Made by a program: the position numbers and the translations under genes. The notes below the pieces were generated by a model. That model was not told the origin of the DNA and searched no databases. It was given only the letters and a program-made list of their open reading frames with translations. Positions 11,790 to 23,211 of a stretch of DNA of 64,000 nt are shown here, piece by piece. This DNA is from Neolentinus lepideus HHB14362 ss-1 (Eukaryota > Basidiomycota > Agaricomycetes > Gloeophyllales > Gloeophyllaceae). Location of the stretch: assembly GCA_001632425.1 (NCBI GenBank), contig KV425598.1:124001-188000 (forward strand), in the 5' to 3' direction. The stretch's first letter is position 1. The number at the start of each line of letters is the position of its first letter.

Positions 11790-12925
11790 ATACTACGGGA
11801 CTTCTCGCTTTCACTTGCTGCTCTAGCCGTTGCCTAGGCGAAAGCATATATCGGCGTTAACACCCCATGGTCAGCCGATTTCCGACAGTTACAGACTCAG
11901 TGGCCTGCTGCGCCTGCACGATCCCAGTGGCACATTTCTGGATGCGGAGGATGTCTACCATCTGCACTACCAATGAAAGTTTCCTTGATTATCATGATCT
12001 GTCTCCTGGTATATATAGACAACCCGATCGACATCGTCGCTATTAATCAGCACTGGCGCCGCGCAAACATGGAAGGATCTGTTCCGTTAGACTAGCTCAC
12101 AGATCGCACTCTATCTGCTGACGAACTATCTCCAGGTTCTCTGGATCGGCTGTAGTCTATGTTCATAACTTCCGGTTTCTTCCCCAATCAAACGACGTCG
12201 TCGCAATCCGCACGCTTAACATTGCCACCGATCAATTTCAAGAGATTGCATGCTCTGTCGACGGAGGTTACGTGTTCGGGCGCTACGCAGGAAATCTCAT
12301 TATAGACCGACGCAGCTCCGGGACTGGTTGTTGCGCATCCGCAGATTTTCGTGATTGAGATCCCCACATCTCCTAACCTCAAGCAGTGAAATCACGAGTC
12401 CAAATTTCCGTTTCGGAGGGATGAAGGGGTTTGATGATGCCTTCCAAGATTAGTTACCTGGCGCAGCGGGCATTGAGCTTGTTCAGGAATTCCCGGACCT
12501 AATCCCCATCTATCAGTCGCAGCTCTCCCAGAACACGTCTACTGGTGACTTCACCCTCGCTGTCGACTACTCTCTCGGCTCTTCTGGAGCCATCTACTTC
12601 GACGTCAACGTTATGAGTATTAACATGACGGCACTCACCGGAACGCTCACTGACGAGTCGCTTTCTTCCGGCTATTTTGTCTCTTCTGGTGACTCCTGGG
12701 TCAACTGCGGCAACGTGAAAGGTTTCGAGCGCCTGTTTTTCAGCGACAGATTTTCGAGCATGTCCAGGATGACGGGTGGCGGGTGCGGGCAGTCGTCGAA
12801 CGTGGCCTCTTAAAGGTGATCATTGATGGCGAGTATAGCGCCTCTACCACGTCTTTTTATTCCCAGACCGGCGGTAAGATGGACAGTTTGTATGTGGCAG
12901 CCGAGGTTATAGCGTTGACGTGTGG
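11790..12925 (+). pseudogene. GH32 (invertase/inulinase-type) pseudogene, copy 2
   Basis: The start position reads ATA (11790), then a signal-peptide-like LRDFSLSLAALAVA and a stop. N-terminal GH32 text is LHDPSGTFLDAEDVYHLHYQ; across a dead donor (GAAAGT) it continues YNPIDIVAINQHW. Then come GSAVVYVHNF with VAIRTLNIATDQFQEIACSV and DGGYVFGRYAGN. The C-terminal sandwich is well preserved: IYFDVNVMSINMTALTGTL, GNVKGFERLFFSDRF, WRVRAVVERGLLKVIIDGEY. This copy keeps a middle part missing from copy 1 and lacks the APLGGS-to-QFSYG part that copy 1 keeps. Frameshifts and stops are numerous. Confidence 0.86.
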
Positions 12926-14173
12926 AGATTGGAGAGCGCGCCGACAGCGGTGGCGTGATCGGATGGGCTGGTGCACGGCAACGTTCCGAGCAATGCATCA
13001 ACGCTGTGGAGGTTCGTGCGCTGTTATCTCTATCGCAATCTATTCTGGTGCAAGCATTGGCGATGTTAGGAACTTTTGTCACAACACGAGCACGAATTCG
13101 GACAACAGCACAGCAAAGGCAGTGCTTGATCGACCAGCTGTGTAGCTGGTATCGCCATGCAGCACTCAGCATATTAGCCCTTGATAATAATATTACGAGT
13201 TGAGTTTAACGTAGCTCATATGGCATACGATAAATCATCTTCCCTTTCCGCAGGTTGTTCCTGAGCCACGTCTGCTCCACTACGAACGCGGGGTCTAGAA
13301 TCCCTTTTTGCATCTTGAGACCTGAGGCTCGGAACTGGGGCTATGCAGGCTATGTTGTGCAGTCGACAAAGCTCTGCACTACCTAGATACACTTTATTAC
13401 TCTGTTCACAGCGTCGAACCGTGGCTGTGTAACAAAGACGCGACAGACGGCAGCCGTCGAGCAAATAAGAACAGTTCACAGCATAGATTGCAAACGAAGA
13501 TGGTTCACTTCGTTGCGAGTTCTTGTTTCATGGTCATCTCGGTCTGAGCTTGCGATGGTCGACCCGGCCTGCCGTGCTGCATGTCGCACGAAGTGTATTG
13601 GCACTTGTACCTACGTCCTGCGTATCTTCTCCAGGCTGTGCGACACCTGATCTCTCAAGAGGACAGGCCATTTTCCAGGTTAATTACCGGTCTCTTCACC
13701 GAAGTTCCGTGCCGGGTCCCAAAATCTCCGTGTGGTGAGATCCTTCCGTTATGATTATGATGGATGTATCGGGTTAAAGCCATTTTGGTGAACCGTACGA
13801 CAATCATCATGCTGGTGGTTTTTGCTGGTGTGACAGGAATATCCCACCGGGATGATATTCCAATCCGGTCGGCTTTCGGGCCCACCACTCTATGCCGTAT
13901 ATAACCAGGCGCATGGGCCCCTTTCTCCGTTCTTCTGTTCTAACCATCACCAGCACCTTCGGGCTGTGAGTGCCCACCGATTGAGTGCTGACAAAGTCTG
14001 AAGCGCTTTACTGATCTCCGCCAGCGCCGAACACGAGCGCCACTCCGAGGAGGGTGGCGTCTATCAGTCTACCCAACGTTATCCTTCTTGATCCACTTTA
14101 TCAAGGAATTCGCTCGCGGTATGTTGCGGCGCTTGTATTTGGACCTCGCTTAATACTCATGCTTGCTCTCTAG
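12926..14173 (+). promoter_or_regulatory. intergenic and promoter of kinase-like gene copy 2
   Basis: No gene is supported at 12930-13880; short frames on both strands show no family features. TATATAAC at 13898-13905 is a TATA box placed about 200 bases before a probable first exon ending at the donor GTATGT (14119), with acceptor TAG at 14171-14173. Confidence 0.4.
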
Positions 14174-15483
14174 CATTCGCGGTCGTTTTCGTTGATAGCC
14201 TCATTTTCAGTTGGTGGAAATTAGTTCTTCCTCTTTTATTTTCAATCGCAGGTGCTGTCATAGCATCCAAGTTCTTCAATCCAAGACTTCAACGTATCGT
14301 AGTAGATAATCATGTGGGTATATCTGACCTCCTGTTGGTCACATGCTCATCGGACTCTCATAGAATGCGTTATCCGACTTTCCAGAACGTAATACCGGAC
14401 TACGCGACCACGATACCCTTTACTACCATCACCCTGGGTCAGTAGACCTCCTACGATTTCTCAAAGGTCAGCGATCGTATCGTGACGGCAAGCATACCAC
14501 GACGTACATACATGACTTTGGGTGGGAGGTGTATGCATTCAAGATTCTTCGCTTTGATCAAAGTACAGATATGGGTAGACTGGAGACGGTGCGTGGATTT
14601 TTCAGGTACGATGGAATTCAGCTACTGACATACCTGCAGCAACGGCAGCGGGAGGCTATAATCTGGAATACTCTTCCCAGACACGCCAATTTTGTCAGGT
14701 TATGTGACATTGCGACTACTCCTGATATCTGCTTTGTAACCTTCTGGATGCGCAACGGCAACATTGCAGAGTACATCAGGGAGCATCCGCAATGTGACCG
14801 CCTGCTTTTGGTACATTTATTTCATGCATCTTGTACTTGCTGGATTAACGTACGACTCAGATTATTCAAATTGCACAAGCTCTCGAGTGTTTACACGACC
14901 ATAACATCATACATGGGAGCGTTAGAGGTGTCAGCATTCATTCACCCACTACGGCGTGGCGTGAACTGACAGCAGCGTAGAGCAATGTCCTTATAGATGA
15001 TAACGGCGCGGCTTGCTTGACCAATTTCCTGTCGGCGAGACGCACTAACGATCCTATCGAGTTTCGACAAGTCTGGGGTACTGGCAGGTGGAATGCCCCA
15101 GAGCAGCGTTTTCCAGAGAACTTTGGCCGGAACATGGATGACAATCGCCCTACAAAGAAGAGCGATGTCTATACTTTCGGTCTACTGTTCTGGCAGGTGG
15201 GTTCGTTGGAGCGACCTAGGTGAATGCCGTCTTAACAATCTTTACACAGATATTCTCCGGGGCAGTCCCCTTCTCCAATATTCGGAGTGACGCCAAGGTC
15301 CTCCTTCACATCCTAAACGGTCGCCGTCCGCTTCGCACTCAGCAATGTGACGAGGCTGGACTTAACGATGAACTGTGGGCTCTTATAGGACAGTGTTGGG
15401 CCCAGGATGAACGGCTCCGCCCATCGATTTCCGAAGTTGTTCGAGAAGTTGAGAGGCTTCGTGGGCAGCTGGGCGATGGGTAG
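14174..15483 (+). CDS. Membrane-anchored protein-kinase-like (pseudokinase) gene, copy 2
   Basis: Exons 14174-14313, 14364-14588, 14640-14810, 14861-14929, 14981-15196 and 15250-15483 keep frame; the exon lengths of the last four equal those of copy 1 (171, 69, 216, 234). A hydrophobic segment (LVLPLLFSIAGAVIASKFF) precedes the kinase fold. AFKILRF keeps the Lys, but the catalytic loop is HGSVRGSNVLID, so the catalytic Asp is Ser; DFG is again NFL (LTNFLSARR), and WNAPEQ replaces APE-L. It is therefore a stronger pseudokinase than copy 1. The extracatalytic region between the membrane segment and AFK differs most from copy 1. Start codon not resolved. Confidence 0.8.
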
Positions 15484-17820
15484 CCGGGAGGAGCCACGGC
15501 GATCTTTCATGGTTGAGTGTTGCAGGAACGAAGTGGAGGTTTGTAATGTAAGAACAGATCCCATACGATGAGAGGATCTTACATTTCAAACACCTGCCGG
15601 TTGAGATTGCGGCGTCTCGTGCCATGCAATCCTTGTAATCTTGAAGTCTCATCTACTATCGCCTCAACTTACTTATAGCCTGCCTCTTATTATGTCAGTG
15701 ATGTATGCAAATGTATATGTGCTTGATCAATGTTCATGCCCGTCTTAGTTATACTCGACACTTTAAACTCTCCCCCAACTCATTGCCTGCTCATCTAATG
15801 CCTGCGACCTATCGAGATCCAGCAAGATTCGACAATTGTTTAGGCTATTTAGGTCTATTATCATTAGTAGTATTACGCAGCTCTGACCGCAGGCTACAAC
15901 AACATCTTTAGACGAGAAAAATTACATAGCACCCGCAGGACGGCTAGGATGGACCTGAAGTTCTGTACATTGTATTTTCAGCGGTGCGGGTGCCGCGCGC
16001 TCTTGTAGTCTGGCCAGGCTGCAACCAAGACATTGATTGCCACGGCAGTACGACTCTGGCATCAAGCTGTGCGTGGCCATCACTATCTTGAAAAGATGAC
16101 CTGCGTGAGGCGATGAACATGGACAGGTACAGCTTCTGGCGCAGAAAGCGCCCACTGATCGCGATGCGTGAAGATTACTCACTGTTGTCAATGGTTCGTC
16201 AAACTCGATGCTCGCAAGGTGTGCGTAGCGACGGAATATCCTGGGATACACACGGTACAAACTGATCGATGGCCTTCATGCTATTCTGAAATGACACCAA
16301 AACGATTTTGAATACGACTGATTAGTGTGTTAGGAAGTTGGATGCAAGGTGACCGTGTGCATGGAAAGTACCGGCGCCAGTTGGACCGATTGAATGGATT
16401 GAGCCCGATCGGCGAGCATGGATATTTGCATCTTTCAAGGGCAGACAGGACAGAAGAACTGTATCAGTGAGGAACAGAGTCATGGAAGCTGAACTGAGAA
16501 AAACAAGTCCAAGGGTCCAGTCAGGAATTAGCTGCCACAGAACGAAGGGAACAAGAAATAACATCTCCGGAAGACACATATCCCACGATTTGGAGCATGA
16601 TGCTGACCAGGACACGAAGAAGACAGTTTTGTTGCATCCAAATACAGCCGAGAGGCCGTTTCGTTAGAGTCCGCTGTGTGCCCTAGTGAAGTCAACGTAT
16701 GCCGCAAAATAATGCCCGGAAACTAGCAGAAATAAGGACCGTTGGACGTCGAGGGACAGACCTAGACTATTGAACAGAGGAGCAGTGTCATGTGAAGAAG
16801 TACTGCGGCAACGGCATTTTATTCAGTCAACGAGCGTGCGGGAGATGGAGAAATAGACGCTGATCGAAACGATTGGCCTGGGCTTCGCCCCAAACTTGCA
16901 GATGAATTCCAGACTGTATGACAGACAAATCTGACCACCCGGGCAGACGGGATTAAGAAGGATAAGAGGCACGGTATGGACGAAGAAGACATGGATCAAA
17001 GCACGGAAAACTCGCCACTTGACCTTTCTGAGAGGTCACAGACAAAGCGCGAGCAAATGGGATGCATAGCTGAGCCTGCTCTTTGCACTGTCCGGACGAG
17101 CTTGGACGAGTTGACTGCTGGTTTACCTGCATGAATCAAATTGCTGCGCATGAGTGTTCGTTATCCCGACTCGGTCTCTCAAAGTGCAAAGTGACTTGCC
17201 TTCTCCACTGGATACAACTAGCATGCTCTAATTACTCTAAATTCCAAGAATTGCAGTCTACAGACGTCAATAACTGTGCCTTCTTCCGAACGGATGTACA
17301 GCATATGACTTAAGTCCGTGAATGACCCGGACGCCACATCGTAGCGAGGCATCTGCGTCCTTGCGGTTGCGGGCGAAAGATTACACTGCGTTCAGATTGG
17401 GGCTTGCATGACCTGCATTCGTCGGATTCAGCGTCACTATTAGTAGAAGGTATGTCAGTACATCATGTCGATTCGTGGCTCGCGGATACGATAAACGTAC
17501 CCTTACAATTGTCAGTCATGCCCTGCGCGAAAGACCACAGGGGACGATGCATCTCGTGCATGAAACTCTCTGCCGTATCATCGTTATTCTGATGCTACGA
17601 CTACTGCGAGTCATGCAGACCCACGCCACCATCTGAGCCCACGTCGGACAGCTCAACATAACTCTCATTCACTTGATGCTAGTGCCGAATGATTCACAGG
17701 GAGGAGATATAGTGCAAGCACACTGAGCACTGGCAGTCGACTGGGTGCCTATTATACATCAGCTACTAGCCATATAAGGGTTTTTGGACAGATGGTGTAT
17801 AAACACTGGAGCAGAGCATC
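15484..17820. other. gene-poor interval with a truncated third unit of duplication A
   Basis: 15484-15910 matches the 3' flank of kinase copy 1. About 15955-16030 matches 11605-11670 (TTCTGTACATTGTATTTTCA, GCGCGCTCTTGTAGTCTGG), then similarity stops, so a third unit was begun or cut off here. A hydrophobic minus-strand frame at 16322-16615 has several membrane-like stretches but no recognisable family; it could be a remnant. Nothing else is supported up to the P450 stop. Confidence 0.4.
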
Positions 17821-20041
17821 TCAATTCTGCACATAGCTGCATATCTCGCGGATCAGAGACTTTGCTTGTTCACTACGCGGCGTGACACTGCACAGGAATG
17901 GCTGAGGGTGGCTGAGAACTCATCAATAGCTTATTGCAAGTAGTCCAAATCAGAGCTCACCTGATCAGACCGTCGTTGTATACTTCAGGAACATCGATGT
18001 CATTGCCGTCTTTGTCCTTTACTTTCTCGACATCAAACACAGCCAGTATAAGAGCCATTGCTGCCCATATTGTAGCATCGGCAACGTGGCGACCTGGACA
18101 CATTCTATAAGCAAATAAGTTCATTGGACCGCTTTTGAAAAAAAGAAGAAACACACCTCCTACCCGTGCCGAAGACAGCGATGGGATATTTATCGCTGAG
18201 GGTTCCATCTGCTTCGAGAAACCTCTCAGGCTTGAATATATTGGGCTCAGGGTATGTCTCCTCGTCGTAATGAATTCCCCTTATGGATGGTTAGTATTAC
18301 TAACTATTCGAAATATCGCGGAATACCGCGGCTAGTCGATTACCACGTGTTCACCAGTAAGGTTGCCCCTGGACAAGTTGGTTGGCTGAGATACAATAAA
18401 AAGTAAGGTCTTCTGACCTTTCGGAATGAAGCTGTCCTCATATATATCATTCTCATAAACCGCACGTGCCACAGCTACACCAAGGTGATCAGTCAATCCA
18501 GAAACATTCAAAAGACAGGAGTAGAACATGCACATAATGGAGTCACCGGGTGCCATCTGAGGACCTCCCATACAAAAGCGTTGACATAGGGCAGCAACTT
18601 CCTGTCATCAAATGACGGAAGCCTGGCATTGCCAATAACTGCATCGATTTCGGATTGTGCCTTCCTTCTAACTTCCGGATGAAGAACCATTGCTAGAAAG
18701 CCTGTCTGTATAGCAGAGCCAGTCTATGAACACCAACTTCAGGACAAGGGTTCAAAATTGGCTGCAATATCTCCTACCGTGTCTGCGCCAGCTAGTAAAG
18801 GAACAAGTATGATGAACAAATAAGTATAGCTTCATTTGGAAAGTCTACATTACCGGCATATGCTATGGCACAGACATCTTTGATCGCTTCTTCTATTTCG
18901 ATGCTCATCTTATCATGAGGATCAGACAGTCGACTGATGAGCTCAGTGGCAACGCATGTTGTTGGAAATCCGGACTGCTATATGAATGGTGAGGTTGTGA
19001 CTCTTGAGACGCTCAGAATGCAAATCTGCTCTACCATCTGATCCTTAGCAAACTGGAACGGTGCATTCTTCATTTCAGTGGTTATCTTTTTGCAGCGTCG
19101 GGCGTAGTGTTTGAAACCCATGCCTGGCAGCCAATCCGGGAGGTACTGTACTGTTTTGCTTCAATGAGAAAAAAGTAATGATTGAAGTTAAAAAGAACAC
19201 AGACATATCGGCAATGCATTGACAGCCGCTGCACCAGGGAACGTGGAACCACTTAGCATCTCCACAGATTGTTCAGCCATATTCACAAAGTGGTCATTGT
19301 GGGAGGCTATTTCATAGCCGTACGCGATCGACATTGAAATTGAGCCAGGGTAACTGTGTAGTTTGAGAGCATGAATTTACACTTGAGACAGGAATGTACA
19401 CACTGTCGGATATGATCGCCAAAGTCGTCGGGTCTGATTAGCAGCTTATTGACAAACTGATATACTTTCTTCATAATTATTGCATGGCGCTGCACGGTCT
19501 TATCGCTCCTGAATTCCTGGTGAAACTCCCGCCGACGCTGACGCCAGGCATCTCCATAAGGAATGAAGGCAATATTCCAGTCCCAGCCCATCCTAGAATG
19601 ATCAGCCGATCATGTCAATGCGGACAGATGTAGACTCACAAGTTGATCATAGGAATATTAGGTCTGTCGGAGTACTTCTTCGAGCGCTTCTCCAGCAGGT
19701 CTATGGCTACACGTATCGAATTGACAACAAGGAAATGCTGACCGAAAACGGTGAAATGTACAAGTTCTCCTGCATGGACGCGATGTCAAGTATATATAGA
19801 AGAAGTAACATGATTTCAATATCAGACCATATTGTTGACTCCACGCCTTGTATGTCTTCCAAGACTCTCCTTTCGGAACGTCAAACAGGTTCCCAACCAA
19901 GGGGAGAGGCTTGGGTCCCGGGGGATAGGGCAGACCTGTTGGGTTCGACGACGATGACTTAAGCTTGGCGAAGTATGCCTTGAAGATGTAAAGGAAGATT
20001 CCTAGAACGACGAAGTCTATTAGCACAGAGAGAGTACTCAT
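17821..20041 (-). CDS. Cytochrome P450 monooxygenase
   Basis: This is a microsomal heme-thiolate oxygenase. The start at 20041 gives an N-terminal membrane anchor (MSTLSVLIDFVVLGIFLYIF) and proline hinge (LPYPPGPKPLPLVGN). Motifs in order: WRQRR in helix C, AGADTTGS in helix I across the exon join at 18724, EVLR (ExxR), PERF, and FGTGRRMCPGRHVADATIW with the heme Cys, its codons joined across an intron. About ten short introns all splice in frame. They include two close together that rebuild KGATLLVNTWGIHYDEETYP at about 18260-18390. The last exon ends SLIRE ICSYVQN at 17821. No break was seen. The style resembles the large mushroom CYP5144/CYP5150-like groups, but I cannot name the family or substrate. 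Confidence 0.94.
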
Positions 20042-21132
20042 CGGAGGACAAGCGACTGATGAAAGATTGCTGCCATACGAAGGCTGTTATATCCCAACCA
20101 CAATATTTAGCTCATTGACAGATCGAAGCCAACGGAATGACGATAGCACGACTCAGCAGGAAACAAACTTAGGTTCTCGTGAATTCTTCGGACAAATTAA
20201 TAACTCGCATGTATAGTTAGATATAGCGCGAGTGGTGCCGGTGAAGCTTTCACTTGAAGGTACTATTACTTCCAAGGGGCCGACAGAAAGAATGTTCTAT
20301 ACACGACGTCAGAAAGTCCGACTAAGGTCCAGGGAGGGACCCCCCTTCCCCTACGTAATCTTCACACGACCCATATTGGGTAAATGAGTTACCAAATCCG
20401 TCGTATTCTGTCATTTCAACATACCTCAAGTTGGAGTAAATAAGCATCATGGGTCTCTATTAAAGTAGCATACATCAGATAATATTATGACATGAATGAA
20501 GACTAAGTTTTCTAGCCAACCTTCATTAATAGGAAGCCACGCGACGACGCCAAACAAGGTCAAATAGCACAGTGGCACGTCTTCCTCGACCTTCCTGCCA
20601 GTGAAAGAAATGCTGGTAGTCCACTATAGCTATTTTACACCATTCTGTGATCGTACGCGCTTGAAATCATATATCTGTGGTCGCTAACAGTCCAAATAAG
20701 GGGGTCTTCAGAAAGTCCGGATAAGGACCTCGAAGGGACCCTCCCTCCCCCCTCCCCGTGTGCCGCCAACTCCCGGTGTCGGCCCCTTGATTACTTCACT
20801 AAATGCAAAGCCGCCACCAAACAACTTCAAATAGAGATTGCCACAGTTCACGTCGGACAACCCTCAGCTCTATGGCTGAGGGCCTCTATTTTGCAGGTTA
20901 TGAGCCCAAAGGCGACTCCCTGATCGACCTTCGGTAACTCGGTATTTATTTTCATTTGGCACTCAGTACAATATCTTTCCATTCCCTCTCAGCGCCACAT
21001 AGGAGGAAGCCAGTTGCGGCAACTCAAGTTTCTCAAGTCTCGAGACACGCTGATCCCGTGACCGACAAGAGCAGTAAGGATACTGGTATCCCCTAATAAT
21101 ACATGTTTGGTTCAAATCTGCTCTGTTTCCCT
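20042..21132. other. intergenic, with a short direct repeat
   Basis: No gene is supported. A GC-rich motif (AGAAAGTCCG, TAAGG, CC, GGGACCC) occurs at 20309-20345 and again at 20711-20748 in the same orientation, each followed by a run of C. It may be the end sequence of a small repeat element. The P450 promoter lies in 20042-20120 (TATA-like TATAAC on the minus strand near 20090). Confidence 0.3.
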
Positions 21133-22403
21133 TCAAGCCGTCTCCTGGGGTCGCGCAATCAACTTCTGCCCGCTGATCTGGTCTAGCTCCATACGCTTTA
21201 GCCCATCCGGAATCCCAGCCAATCCGTTGGGCAGCACTTCGACTCGGTTCGGCTGACAATGAGGTCACCAATATGCACACCGGTTTCATTTTTTTTCACA
21301 CACCTTAAGCTCGCCCTTCTCGATAAGGCTCGTAAGCTTGCTGTAGAGGCCGACTCCGGCGGCGCGGTTCGAGGGCGCGTGCACGTTCCCGAAGACATGC
21401 GCGATCGTCTTGTTCGCCGAGGTATCGACCTCGATTTGTGAAGCGAGGACAAGGACGATGGACCCGCCAGGCGCGAGTGCGCTGTAGCCCGCCTTCTGGG
21501 TCTCGGGGAAGCTGACCGCATCGTAGACAACCTCGAGAGGAACCTTGGTGAAGGAAGCGAGCTGGGTTTTCAGCTCCGACAGAGGGATCTTGCGGTCAAT
21601 GACGTTGTCGACACCGAGGGATTTCAAGAACGAGGTGTGTTTGAGAGAGGCGGTGACAATAATGGGGGAGAAACCCGAGATCTTCGCGAGTTGAATAGCT
21701 AGAGGGGTGTACGTTAGTGCTTGACAAAGACAGAGGAATGGATTTTGTTAGTACCGAATTGACCGACGGACGTTGCTCCTCCAAAGACGAGGAACGGCTT
21801 GCCTGTGTACTTGCCGCGGCCGGCGTCCTCCCACGGAGGAGTCAAGCCAAGTCCACCTTCCCCCTTGGCACCTACTGCTCCGTACAGCCCAAGAGCAGCA
21901 GTAGCCAGACCGAGGGGGATTGAGGCGGCCTCGTCGAGAGATATATTCGAAGGCAGCTGGATAAAAGGGATTTAGAGTCCCAATTTACAATGACTCAGTT
22001 ATCAATAAGAAAGACCTTAGCAGTGATCTCAGCAGGCACGATGGTGTACTGCTGGAACGTAGCCTTGTCGTTCGAGAACCATCCCTGGTGGAAGCTGGAC
22101 GATACACCACTCTTAGTCTACTTCCAGATACCACGAACAGCACGGGACTCACACTTTGTCTCCTACCGCGAACCCAGTAACACCCTTCCCGAGTGCTGCA
22201 ACCGTCCCGGCAGAGTCTGTGCCGAGGACAGCGGGATACTCCTCAATGAAGAATCCGTACTTCTGAATCTTCCAGTCGACCGGATTCAGCGCGGTGGCCT
22301 CAATTTTGACCAACAGCTCCCCCTCTCCTGGCGTTTGGATGTCCTTGGTGCCGACCTCCCAAGGTCCCTGCTTCTCCTTGACGAATAGCGCCTTCTGAGA
22401 CAT
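21133..22403 (-). CDS. Zinc-type alcohol dehydrogenase-like oxidoreductase (MDR superfamily, enoyl-reductase type)
   Basis: A GroES-like N-terminal domain ([56 protein letters not shown]) is followed by a Rossmann NADPH-binding domain ([20 protein letters not shown]). The C-terminal part includes [20 protein letters not shown] and ends LIARPQETA. Five short introns join in frame. The zinc ligands of true alcohol dehydrogenases are not apparent, fitting the ToxD-like or quinone/enoyl reductase branch. I chose the ATG at 22403, not an in-frame GTG 42 bases upstream. A TATAAATA (minus strand) lies at 22473-22480, about 70 bases upstream. It is cytosolic; the substrate is unknown. No break seen. 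Confidence 0.92.
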
Positions 22404-23211
22404 TTCTTTTACTTGGTACGAGTGGGGGATGCGGATGTGAACCACAATGCGTCAAGCTTATTCCAGCTCCTGTATTTATATCTTGATCGAGCCTCGGCGT
22501 GGACGTCGACAAGGATACACGATCTTGCGACAGCTGACGCAATCCATCTTGCTAGAACTGACCAGAGTGCTGCTGAGCAAGCAAAGTTGATAAACTGTAT
22601 TACACATACATGCGCCCTCAACACTCGGGTGTCGCGGTTCAGCAACGTAGAGCTCGAGTTTGTCATCTTCAGCGTTCCTTGTCTCCATATGCACATGAGC
22701 CGGTCCTCAGAGATTATTTGAGTTGTGCCCACAACTCTTAGACTCGAGAAACCTCTGCGCAATCGAGACAAGCCCAGTTTAGATCTATATCACGCGACTT
22801 CGCGCGCTTGAAGCCCAAATACTGCATTCCAGAAGTGCCTTCAAGAGCAACTAGATACCATACAGAGAGAAAGTTCAAGTCGAACTGACAATCCTTGGAC
22901 GTCCGTATCGAGTGCGACATGAATATTATGATATCTAGGCGCGCAGAAGCGATCAAGATTATCATTTGGCCATTGGTCAACCTGGTAACGTAAACAGTCT
23001 CATGTATTATCGTATCGTAAAGCGTTCGAAACCGCTACCCGCTACCAGGTACAGCCCATAAGAAAGGAAACAACTAAGTCCCAAGTCTACATGGAGATCA
23101 TGCAGGGAGAGGCTCCTTCTCCGCAACAGGCTGGATATGGCCAGAGTCGTCCATGCGCGCGCTGTCAAATTGAAATGAGACTTGAGAACGAGAAGACGAA
23201 GGACGGCTGGC
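22404..23211. other. intergenic
   Basis: It holds the promoter of the MDR oxidoreductase (TATAAATA, minus strand, 22473-22480) and the 3' flank of the UNC93-like gene. Short frames at 22738-22980 and 23007-23252 (both minus) show no family features. Confidence 0.35.

Larger units (their letters stand above)
11640..15960. repeat. Tandem duplication A, unit 2
   Basis: This is the second copy of the GH32-pseudogene plus kinase-like unit. It is about 0.7 kb longer than unit 1, mostly in the interval between the GH32 remnant and the kinase (12930-14170), which is poorly conserved between copies. Confidence 0.75.

Noticed and set aside
16322..16615. Hydrophobic minus-strand frame
   Set aside because: Membrane-like composition only; no start context, introns or family text to support a gene.
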